Translations under genes and position numbers: made by a program | Part shown: piece after piece, positions 35,501 through 47,500 of the stretch | Numbering within the stretch: position 1 is the first letter of the stretch | How the letters are laid out: each line of letters starts with the position of its first letter | From: Bactericera cockerelli | Taxonomy: Eukaryota > Arthropoda > Insecta > Hemiptera > Triozidae | Reading direction: 5' to 3' | Assembly: GCA_024516035.1 (NCBI GenBank) | Contig: CM044961.1 | Location: 36,607,112-36,671,111, forward strand | DNA length: 64,000 nt | The notes under the pieces: model-generated | What the model was told of the DNA's origin: nothing | Database searches by the model: none | The model's input: only the letters and a program-made list of their open reading frames with translations

Positions 35501-38500
35501 ATTTTCCCGATTCTGCTTCCGCGTAAAGATCACTTGACAAAAATTATTACTCTCGATATACACAAAAAAGTTTTTCATCTTGGTACGAACCAAACTTTAT
35601 CTCAACTTAGGTTAGAATACTGGATACCTAGTGGTAGAACTGAGGTAAAAAGTATCTTGCACAAATGTCCTACTTGTACCAAATTCCGAGTTAATCCTTA
35701 CCAGACTCCTGAATTTTCTAGTTATCCCGCATATCGATTAAATAAAAACGTAGCTTTTACTTATACTGGAATTGATTATTTTGGCCCTCTGTATGTGAAA
35801 GAGGGGAATAAAACACGTAAGATTTGGTGCATTATTTTTACTTGTTTGACTGTTAGGGCAGTTCATTTTGAACTTACTGACTCTCAAAACACAACCGACT
35901 TACTCCTGGCATTCCGTAGATTTATTGCCAGACGTGGAGGATGCCAGGAGATACTTTCCGACAATGCGACACAATTTCATTTGTTCAAAAAGACAATGTA
36001 CGCTATTTACGACTCTAATAACTTACACAACTTGCTTAATGAACATAAAATTCAATATAAGTTCACTCCTAGTTTAAGTCCGTGGGCAGGTGGCTGTTAT
36101 GAACGATTAATAGGTATCACAAAACAATGCCTACGTAAGACACTAGGAAAACTGACACTGACTAACAGACAGTTAGAAACATTGATGACTGAAATAGAAC
36201 AGACTATCAACTCTAGACCTCTAGGATACTTTGGAGAAGAAGATATGATTCTGACTCCAAACTGTTTTCTGGGAATAAAACATGATGGTCTGCTTCCGGA
36301 TGCTTCTGCTTGTAGAGAGAAAAAATATGATACATCTTTTAATGTTCTTCTGAAAGAATGGAAGAAGGGTAACAAATACCTCGATATGTTCTGGTCTAAG
36401 TGGAGGTCACAGTACATTAATTATCTCCGAGAAAGAAACGACATTAACTTTAAAGGTAAAAAATGTAGCAAGTTCTCACCTTGCCTAGGAGATGTGGTAC
36501 TCATCCGCCAGGTAAAGCAAAAGAGAACAAACTGGCCTTACGGGGTAGTTGTGAAACTTCATGAGGGGAGAGATAAGAGGATTCGATACGTTGATGTTCG
36601 AAACTCTTTAGGACATATTGTCACTCGACCTGTAAGCTGGTTATTTCCATTTGAAAATGGGTTTTAAGAAATGTAAATATCTGCTGATACATGCCAGGAC
36701 CTTATTGTTATTTTTTATTATGTACCTACTTATTTAATTGGACTTAATATTTCAGAATTTATCGATGTTTTTTTTGTGCATTTTTTTTGAGCACATATGA
36801 ATCTATCATGTTTATGTTATGTACCTACTTATTTAATTGTACTCAATATTTCAGAATTTATCGATGTTTTTTTTGTGCATTTTTTTGAGCACTCGATTCA
36901 ATTTTTTTGTTGTTGTTTTTTATTGCCCGCTGGTAATGTCGTGAACGGAGTTCACGAATCAAAAGTTTCGGCCAGCGAATTTTTAACTTTTCCTATAAAA
37001 GCTTCTGCATCGAGTGCCCAAAGTGCATTCGATCATTCCAATAAATTTATTTGATACCGTTTCTAGTTGTTCACATCATTCTCAATAAAAATCGACTATT
37101 CTTTCCGTACTCATTCGTTCGTTTCAATTCAATTCCTATACACCAACCTAGGACCTTTCGATTATCGACATGTGGTAATTGAGTTTTTTATTGTCATATC
37201 TATGTGGTACGCCAATAAAGTAGAGAGATTGGCACGGCTGGAATTTTTTTGTAATTTTATTAATGGCTTCTTGTATGGATTCCCATTGCGTGATGCACAC
37301 ATCATTAGTCCCACACATAACTATCACCGCATCGGATGGCTTAGGCTTGACGAGATTGGGTTGTTGGGCATGGGTTTCTGCGATTTCCTCAAATCCGGCT
37401 CCAGGGTGAAACACTGCTTGTGTTGTGCTACCTAGAGGTAACATTTCCTTCAGTTTTTCACTGAGGTGCCGCACGTGGCTGTCACCTATAATATGACAGG
37501 AAATTGAACTCTTGCTCTTGATTTGGTGAGTATCTAAAGTTTTCTGATTAGTCTGTTCATTTTTAGTGTCTTTGGATTTCAGTAACTCCTCGAGTGAACT
37601 GATTTTGTCTCTCAAAGCATGGATGGTAAATTCTTGCTGTGATATTTGCATTGTTAGTTTCACTATAAGTTCATTATCATTATCCCACCCCTGGGTTTGA
37701 GTACCTGTTGTTATGAGAGGTGTTGATGTACTATTGCATACTTTCGGAATATTGAGGCTATTTGTCACTTGTTTAATTGAGGGAGATTTGGGGGCGGCAT
37801 GTGGAGTTTCATGTGTAGGTGTGCTTGACTTTTTCGGGGATTTATTTTTGTTAATTTTAGTTGAACTAACAGTGCAATTATCTTTATTTTTGCTTGTGTC
37901 TCTAATATTACTGCCAACACTAATGTCTTTAGTTTTTATGTTAGACCGATTTGGCGGAGTCTTCACTGTTGGGACCTTTTTTGGTGCTTGAGGGTCATTC
38001 ACTGAGTTTGTTTTTTTAGATGCTGCTCTTAATCTATCTTTTATGGGAATGGTTATGGATTTGTTTGTAGACAGACTCATTTTTTAGGATTATTCAGACT
38101 AAAAAATCTTTCAAAAGTTCTTCGAATACTGTTGGGTGTAGTAGGTATAGATTATCCAGAAATAAAGATTAAACACGGTTTCACGAAAAACATACAATTT
38201 CAGGTATAGAACAAAAAAAAAAAAAAAAAAAAATTATTGGTCCAAATAATAAACACAACAAAGAACACGAACACAGTTTATCGTAGGACACGTCAACAAT
38301 TAATTAAGAAAAACGTAGTTTACAAAAGAGGGGAACGATTATTGAATTTGACACACGAGCCGCATCAAAAGTTCCAAATTGTCATAGAAAAATTACGATG
38401 TGAGATCAAGAAAATATAAATTAATTTAAAAAAAGATATTTTTGTTGTTAAAATTTATTAATACGTCATAAGTTGAATTAAAAAATATCAAAATGCACAG

Positions 38501-41500
38501 ATTTTTTATCTTCTATACTAGTTAAAATTATTATATCAGGACCTAAATTATAACAAAGTTAAACACATTTTTTGACATTTTATACAAACACGAAACATTG
38601 TCACTTCGATCAGGTGTTCTATCAGCAACTGAAATGGAGGGTGAGTTTGATACAATCTGAAAAGGAAGGTGAGTTTGATTCAATCTGAAATGGAAGGTAA
38701 GTTTGATTCAATCTGAAATGAAGGGTGAGTTTGATTCAATCTGAAATGGAGGGTGAGTTTGATTCAATCTGAAATGGAGGGTGAGTTTGATTCAATCTGA
38801 AATGGAAGGTGAGTTTGATTCAATCTGAAAAGGAAGGTGAGTTTGATTCAATCTGAAATGGAGGGTGAGTTTGATTCAATCTGAAATGGAAGGTGAGTTT
38901 GATTCAATCTGAAATGGAAGGTGAGTTTGATTCAATCTGAAAAGGAAGGTGAGATTGATTCAATCTGAAATGGAAGGTGAGTTTGATTCAATCTGAAATG
39001 GAGGGTGAGTTTGATTCAATCTGAAATGGAGGGTGAGTTTGATTCAATCTGAAATGGAGGGTGAGTTTGATTCAATCTGAAAAGGAAAGTGAGTTTGATT
39101 CAATCTGAAATGTAGGGTTAAGTGGTAGAGAATGCCTAAGGCATTAACTTCGCCCCGGATTACAATACATTGTACATTTAAATTTCAATATTTTTTTTTT
39201 TTTTTTTTTTTTTTTCTTCTTCTATATCTTATTTTGTAAATATTTTTTTTTTTTTATCTTTGTTAATAATTTATTGTTGTATGTATTGTATAAAAAATAA
39301 AGTGTAAATAAATAAATAAATAAATAGGGTGAGTTTGATTCAATCTGAAATGGAGGGTGAGTTTGATTCAATCTGAAATGGAAGGTGAGTTCTTACCGAG
39401 TTGAAAGTCGACAGGAGGTAGCGAGGGCTGCGCGGAACTTGCATTACCTTCTCTGAGTTGTGACACGGAGGAGATGGCAAGCCAGGAGTGGTCCGTGAGA
39501 TTCTCCAGCGATCCTGTGAAGCGAGGCATAAATACCGACTCAAATATTGTACGGTAGAGGAAATCATAGTAGAACGACTTTAAAAATCTGAATGTAAGAT
39601 ATTATGGACACCAAAGCATTGAAGTAAATAGACATTGGACACACTGAAATATTTATTTTTCTTTTGTTAGTTATTAATAGGTTTAGGTTTGTCCGTCAAA
39701 CTACTTTGACTTAGAAATGCTGTATTCCAAAATATACTGGTTGACTGAGACTAAAGAGTAGTTTACCTGTGAAGTTCTCGAGACTCGGACTCTTGGCAAC
39801 ACTGGGGCAGGACTGAAGCTAAAGAGTAGTTTACCTGTGAAGTTCTCGAGACTCGGACTCTTGGCAACACTGGGGCAGGACTTGGACACCTGGTCCAGGT
39901 TCAGGAAGCTCTCCATGCTCTTCCTCTGTTCTGAGCCGAGGCCAGAGTCCCTGTCATCACTCAGCGTGCGGTTCGGCTTGTACATCCCCCACTTGCGATT
40001 GAAATCTCCCGGCCCCTGCTGCTCTCCGCTCAGGACGTAAGTGAGCCGCGTTAGAACATCGGACATCGTCACCCCTTGCCTCCAGCACTGCTCCATCATG
40101 TTGAACCTGGGGAATACAATATTAATCATGTCACTATGTCAAGACTATTGTCAAGAAAAGAAAAACAAAAACTCGCCTAGTCTTACTTTACAAGGTTTTA
40201 TGTAACTCGTCCATGAATAAACTCGTCTCTTTTGGTCTCGGAATATTTCAAAAGTCTTCTAAAATAAAATAAGCTGTAAATCCAGAGTAAATCGAAATAG
40301 TATACGTCCGGAAAACAAAAAGCGTCCGGCTGGGGGACGTTCAACAGAGAACAGTCTAGCCAACTCTTACAAGCTAGGCTAGCTTGCAGTTTCCTAAGGG
40401 TTTAATGGCTTAAGAAAAGTCCAAGTCCTCGTGATGGTTGATCGCACATAGAAATATGTGGTTCAGGACGAGCCAATTTTGAAATGAAGTTGGCTGGAGA
40501 CCATCACTCCCCCCTCCCGCTGTAGCCAAGCTGGCTACAACAACAACACAAAAATAGAAATTTGAGAAAGAAAAGAAGATTAACTGCCAGTTTACTCGTA
40601 GTCCACCAAAACGAACTAGGAATTCCCCTACTTTAACTTCTTGCAACAACAACAAAAAAATTGCAATTTTTCCGCTCATTTCATTGTCTTGAAGTGAGAG
40701 AGAACTTACACTTGAGTGCTGGCGGCAGCAGGGGCTGCTAGGCGAAGTGCCTCTGGCCCAAACACCCGCGTGATGACTTGATCATCCGACAGCTCTGAGT
40801 AGGGCAACTTTCCGAACTCGAATATCTCCCACAGGAGAACGCCGAAGCTCCACACATTGCATTTCTCTGTGACCTGCAATTCAATCATGGAAAATATAAA
40901 TAACATTATTGTAAAGTAGTATACATACCGAATCCTAAGTAGAACCAATCAGTTTCCAATATCATCACATATTCACTTATTGTGTAGGTAACTACTGAAC
41001 CAACAAGCTCAAGAGCACTCATAAATATTTTCCATAAAAAAATTCTTTAACCAAGCACCCAGATAAGTAATATAGCCAAGTCAAACTTATCCGAGCAAAA
41101 CCAAACTAACATTTGTGTGTGGGGACATTCGGTTTCAATTGATAAAGGTTTAAGCCTTCAAATCCCTGATTGTAGAGAAAAGCGTTGCATACTCACAGGA
41201 CAGGTCTGGATGGATGTGTCGGAACACACAAGGGACTGGGGTGCACACCAGCGGATGGGCAGCGCCACCTCTCCGTTCACGTAGTAATCCCTCGGGTACT
41301 TGTCTATGCTAGACCCGGTGTCTCCTATCTTCACCCTCAGCTCTGACGTGACTAGACAGTTACGCGCCGCAACATCCCTGAGGAGAAATAGAATGATAGT
41401 CACTTGTCTATGCTAGACCCGGTGTCTCCTATCTTCACCCTCAGCTCTGACGTGACTAGACACTGAGGAGAAATAGAATGATAGTCACTTGTCTATGCTA

Positions 41501-44500
41501 GACCCGGTGTCTCCTATCTTCACCCTCAGCTCTGACGTGACTAGACACTGAGGAGAAACAGAATGATAGTCACTTGTCTATGCTAGACCCGGTGTCTCCT
41601 ATCTTCACCCTCAGCTCTGACGTGACTAGACACTGAGGAGAAATAGAATGATAGTCACTTGTCTATGCTAGACCCGGTGTCTCCTATCTTCACCCTCAGC
41701 TCTGACGTGACTAGACACTGAGGAGAAATAGAACTTACGTGTGAATGAAGTCATTGTCTATCATATGACTGAGCCCCGTAGCTACATCTATCGCCATCCT
41801 AATGGCGATACCTTGCTCCAGCAGAACATTTCTGCTTATCTCATTGCTCAGGAGGAATTCTTTAAGATCACCCTGCGGAAAACAAACAAGCATCATGAGG
41901 CATATTACTAAATAAAATAAACTATATTTCACGAGAAATACTGAAAGGTTATCATCTTTATGTTAAGCATAAGAGTCACTTCTCAAACCTGATTTTATTC
42001 TGAATTTTAAGAAATATTTTGACAACTGAAATTTTTATACATAAGCAACACAATACATCACACACAGAACACGGAAGGAGTCCAGAAAATTGCTTCTGGG
42101 CGTCCAAAGGGGTTAATACCTCATCAGTACTTCCCCCATCATGACAAAACATGAACAGGGAAATATTTCTCAAATCCGCCTCAATAAATTCGCACAAAAT
42201 GTGGACTTCTAGGACCCTTCAATCATCCTACAAGTTACAAGCTAGTTTACAATTTAGAAATTCAGACACATGAACTTGAGTAAATAAACAATTTTCCTGG
42301 TGGGTGCGTCTTAAAGCACACTTGTATTTCATTTTTATCGGTTGGTGTTTTCTAAATTTTAAATTCATCTGTCTAAATCAATAAATTTCTAAACTGTACG
42401 TTGACCAATGACTAGTCGAGTGAGCATCACAAGTGTCGCACAAGGCTCGGACAAGGGAGAAGGTGCACTCGTAGTCAAGAGGTTAACGCCCTAGTCTGGG
42501 ATGCAGTCCTCTTGTTTTGTGGGGTAGTTTCATTTCTTAAAATGTTATTATAATGTTATTGTTATTATAATGTTACCCGTGCGCAGGACTCGAAGAGCAG
42601 CAGGTAGGGATCCGTCTCGATGCAGGCGCCCAGGAGGCGGAGGATGTTGCTGTGGCGCAGCTGCCTGTAGGGGCGCGCCTCGTGCAGGAAGAACAGCTTC
42701 TCCGCCTGCGCCGCCTCCTCCTTGAGTATGCGCACAAACACTTTGGTGCGGCGCTGCGCATCTTCTAGTCCTCGCGCCTCTCCCTCCACCACCTGGCAAC
42801 AGTTATTCACCAGTATTATTATTCTTACACTCCTTGAGTATGCGCACAAACACTTTGGTGCGGCGCTGCGCATCTTCTAGTCCTCTCGCCTCTCCCTCCA
42901 CCACCTGGCAACAGTTATTCACCAGTATTATTATTCTTACACATTAACACACATAATCTAGGAATGTAACCAGTATTATTATTCTTACACATTAACATAC
43001 ATAATATAGGAATGTAACCAGTATTATTATTCTTACACATTAACATACATAATCTAGGAATGTAACCGGTATTATTATTCTTACACATTAATAAAATATA
43101 AATATATAAATTTAAAACTGAGTGAGGGTTAGGTGGAAGAGAAAGCCACAGGCTTCAAACTCGCTCTTTTTTTCATTACTTATTTATTTACATTACAAAT
43201 ATGTACATATTCTGTCTGTGTTATGTACATTTAATTAACTAAAAATATATAAAATATAATTATTGTTATTTTTTGGCATTGATAGGCAAAGCCATTTCAT
43301 ACAGCCTTCATATTATAACAATAAAAACAATAATAATACAAAGGAAAACAATTAGAAGTAAATTTTGAAGAAGAAAATGTGCAAGGAAATTGACTGAAGC
43401 AATCTCTTCGTAATCTCTTCCACCTAGAACCTCTGAAATGTGTTTGGGCCCTGTTTGTTCTTCCCACACGAAACCATAGCCCATCTCTTACTTCCATCTG
43501 GTGAGTGCTTTCCACCATTTGTTAAGACTCGAAATGAAAAAAAAGGATGGAACCACCACGAAAGTGTCTAAACAAATTGTTAAGTCTGCAGATGACAACA
43601 AAAACAGGAGGTAATAAGCAGTAGTGGCTCTAAAAGTTATCATATTTGTGTTAATCACTTTCGTGATATCACAACTACTCAAACTTGCTTTACTAAATCT
43701 ACGCTGAAACCAGGACTTGAACCACCGACCTCCAGGTTAAAAGTCCGCCGCCTTATCAATCAAGCTACTGAGGTCGGTAATAACCAGTAGTGGCTTTGGT
43801 ACTTGCCGCGCCCCTACAACAACATACAATAAAATACAATATTCTGTTTCTCCTGCGAGAATGAAACTGAAGAATCCCTTTACTCTCACAGTCAACATAA
43901 TCATGGTCTTGTGAATAAATGTGAGGAGAAGCAGCAGAGAATATGAAGTGACACCCTGAATAGCGCAGGGTGTGGTCCTCAGTGTATAATGTGCCTGTCC
44001 ATCACCACAGCTCCATTAGGGACAGGTATACACAATATTACACATGAATGTAACTTTATCATTGTAATTATAAAGGTAAACAAAACATGGTAACGTAGTA
44101 TTATAAAGTTAGACATGGCATTTTAAATACACCAGTGCCCTGTTCAAGAAACACTCTCCACTCTAAAAATCCCAGAATCTCCTTGTTAACCGTCACACAA
44201 CGCACTCTGATTGTAATTGCGTTCAAATTAACCAATCAGGGTGTGTTGTGTGACAGTTGAAACGGAGATTCGGGAATTTTGAGAGTAGAGAGTGATTCTG
44301 GAACGGTGCACAGATCTCGTAAGATGGTCGAAGTTAGATAACGTTATGCTAGGGTTGTTGGTTGAATATCGATGCTGGACCCCTCAACACCTAGGATCGG
44401 TGAGATTTATAGCAGTGTTTCACATAAAATAAGTATACAGGATAGAATTACCTTCACAAACCAGCCTCGTCCTATCTCCTTCACGTAATGCAACTGAATG

Positions 44501-47500
44501 ATGCACTAGCTGCAGTGTTTCACATAAAATAAGTATACAGGATAGAATTACCTTCCCAAACCAGCCTCGTCCTATCTCCTTCACGTAATGCAACTGAATG
44601 ATGCACTAGCTGCAGTGTTTCACATAAAATAAGTATACAGGATAGAATTACCTTCCCAAACCAGCCTCGTCCTATCTCCTTCACGTAATGCAACTGCTGC
44701 CGCGGAAACTGGAACCCCGAGTCATCTGAAATCAAATAAGACATTAAGACGAAACTGTGTGACATTTCATATCAAAAGTTTCATCGTATCATATCATTGA
44801 GAAAAAAAAAAAATCACAATTTTCTCTGAGTATATTAACATAATATACTTTTACTTCCGAGAAATGTCTAATATTAAAAATCGGAAGTATTGTGTTCGTT
44901 TTTGTAAAAAAATAATAATAATAATATTTTTTGCTCCGATTTCAATTCTTTCATTTTTTTGGACATTTAATTTTATTTATTTTTTTGACCCGCAACCTCC
45001 GGGTCAGCTACCCATATTCTCTACCACTAAGCCACGGAGGTACTCGTATATTAACATATACTAGGAAGGTAACACTAGGTACAGAAAATACACACTATTC
45101 TATTTTGCCTTTGTTTAGCAAGTAGGAACTTACCGAACCAGCTCTGCATGGACAGCTGCTGGACCAGGGCCTCGCTGTAGGCGGGGGGCCGCTTCACCAG
45201 GCTGTGCTGGGGGGGCACCAAGGTGGGCAGGGGCTCGAAGGAGATGATGGAGTGGGGGCCGCCGGGGGGAGGGAAGATGGAGAGCTCGGGGGAGCAGGAG
45301 AGCGGGTTCACGAAACCTATCTGGTTGAGTGAGTGTGTGCTGTTGCGGAACTCCTGCAAGCAGAACCAAGTGGAGACACAGCTTTCTTGTTATTGTTTCT
45401 TACAGCTTTCTCATTTATTGTTGTCCAATACACGAGTCCATCAGAACTTGGGCTCATTATTTACCTGTCTTCAGTACGCTACTTCATTATGTAACGCTCA
45501 TTAATAAGAACTGCACGCCACATCACATTCAGAATAAACAGATTAGGATTAGCTAATTCTAATTCCATGCTGATACTACTTCACACGAACATAAATATAT
45601 AGGGTAGCATGTGAACGGTAACATCATACAGATTACTATGAAGACGATTCTGCTACTTGACTTGAGTGCACGAATTGCGTACAACATGCGAGTTGTCCAG
45701 TGATAGAAGTATAGGCAGAGAGTGAAATTATGATGGGGCTGACTGCGATGTGTCTATAGTACGAAGTACTCGTACTTGAGTTCAAAACTGGAGGCGTTTT
45801 TTTTTAATGTTTATAATAATTTAATAATTAAAAAAAAAAATCATTCTATTAAATTAATAACATCAATAACAAAAACTCCTGTATGAAGAGTTGAAGACCA
45901 TAGTTATCATCACACCTCACTCATCTGAACACTGTTTGAACTGAACACACACAAACTCCTGTATGAAGAACATAGTTATCATCTGACCTCACTCATCTGA
46001 ACATTGTTTGAACTGAACACACACAAACTCCTGTATGAAGAACATAGTTATCATCACACCTCGCTCATCTGAACATTGTTTGAACTGAACACACACAAAC
46101 TCCTGTATGAAGAACATAGTTATCATCTGACCTCACTCATCTGAACATTGTTTGAACTGAACACACACAAACTCCTGTATGAAGAACATAGTTATCATCA
46201 CACCTCGCTCATCTGAACATTGTTTGAACTGAACACACAGAAACTCCTGTATGAAGAACATAGCTATCATCACACCTCACTCATCTGAACATTGTTTGAA
46301 CTGAACACACACAAACTCCTGTATGAAGAACATAGCTATCATTACACCTCACTCATCTGAACATTGTTTGAACTGAACACACACAAACTCCTGTATGAAG
46401 AACATAGCTGTTATCATCACACCTCACTCATCTGAACATTGTTTGAACTAAAGATAGACCAAGTGAAAGTGAGAATCGTCATGCAGGCATTGAGACGGAA
46501 AAATCATTCTGCCTGATATTGTACTCCTATTCCTATTCCTGATCCTGACCAGTGACCACGGAGCTCTCTGTGATGCGTTGCAAAGTACATTATCAGCATC
46601 AGCACTCATTACATAAACTACACTAGTCTACACCTTGCGCATACACAATTTGAAGCCGGATCATTCCATTCATTCAATAATCATTACACACATGTAAATA
46701 TACATTTAAATCAACAATCAATAATCATTATACACAAGAAAATACATAATGTTTTAAATAGGCACATGAAAATCTGAGCGCACGGCAGTGAAAAATGCAG
46801 GCAGAAAAAATTAATATAATACCTAGAACATAATTTAAAATGAGAGAAAAAAAATGTCCGAGGGAATCTCTTCCATGTTGTGTGAAACACACGGCAATGC
46901 ATGAGCCGCAGGTAGTCCAGCACAACTCAGGCTGGTTGAGGTTGATGTGAGTAACTGAACGGATAAATTTCCCACAGTGGGTCCCTAAACGCTTTGACTT
47001 TATAGAACCATATGAAAAGAGGAATCAAAAGAAACATCTCAATCTATAAAAAATCTTTTTTTGGGTTTCTTAGAAGTGTCAAAGCACCCCCCACTTTTAG
47101 AACAAAAGTTACCACACCTAAATTTTAATTTCATCGCACGTTAATAACCAAGAAAATGGAGGTAGTCTCTATAATAATAATAAAACTCTTTAGTGGAAGG
47201 TTACCACCAGGCGAGGTTAATGCTCAAAGCATTTTCTACCACCTAACCCTCAAACTATTATTATTATGTGGTCATTAACTAAAATTCATGAAGGAAAATG
47301 CATGCACTGGGTTGGATTTGAACCAACGGATCCCTATGCTACCTGGATTACCAGACTAGCGCGTTCAAGAGTAGAGTCTAGCTCTAGATACTCTAGAACA
47401 TATATTGCTCCTGGCCCTTCCTCCACCACCTGAAAAAAACAACTGAGGAAAGTAAAAGAGAAGAAAGGCTTTGTTCAGAATGACAAAAGATAATTCAAGG

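Larger units (their letters stand above)
30410..37170 (+). mobile_element. BEL/Pao LTR retrotransposon, complete
   Basis: 6761 bp with 234-bp LTRs that look identical, TG...CA ends (TGTCGTGAACGG to TTATCGACA) and a 5-bp target duplication, TGTGG, at 30405-30409 and 37171-37175, the normal size for BEL/Pao. It lies on the plus strand inside ORF1 of a minus-strand LINE. One uninterrupted gag-pol frame and matching LTRs imply a very recent insertion. No env-like frame follows pol. Confidence 0.96.
26403..38628 (-). mobile_element. CR1-like non-LTR retrotransposon, split by a BEL element
   Basis: Oriented on the minus strand: 5' UTR about 38628-38081, ORF1 38080-37171 continuing at 30404-29776, ORF2 to 26897, a 3' UTR with a GA/TC microsatellite, and an A tail seen as a T run at 26403-26425. 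Both flanks are the 28-bp minisatellite, so the insertion target is clear even though the repeat hides the target duplication. Without the BEL insert (6761 bp plus one 5-bp duplication) the element is about 5.5 kb and apparently full length. The 5' boundary is set where the minisatellite resumes. Confidence 0.88.

Noticed and set aside
47410..47440. Further copy of the exon 6 boundary (CCTCCACCACCTG)
   Set aside because: Only about 13 bases match and the flanks differ; chance similarity cannot be excluded.
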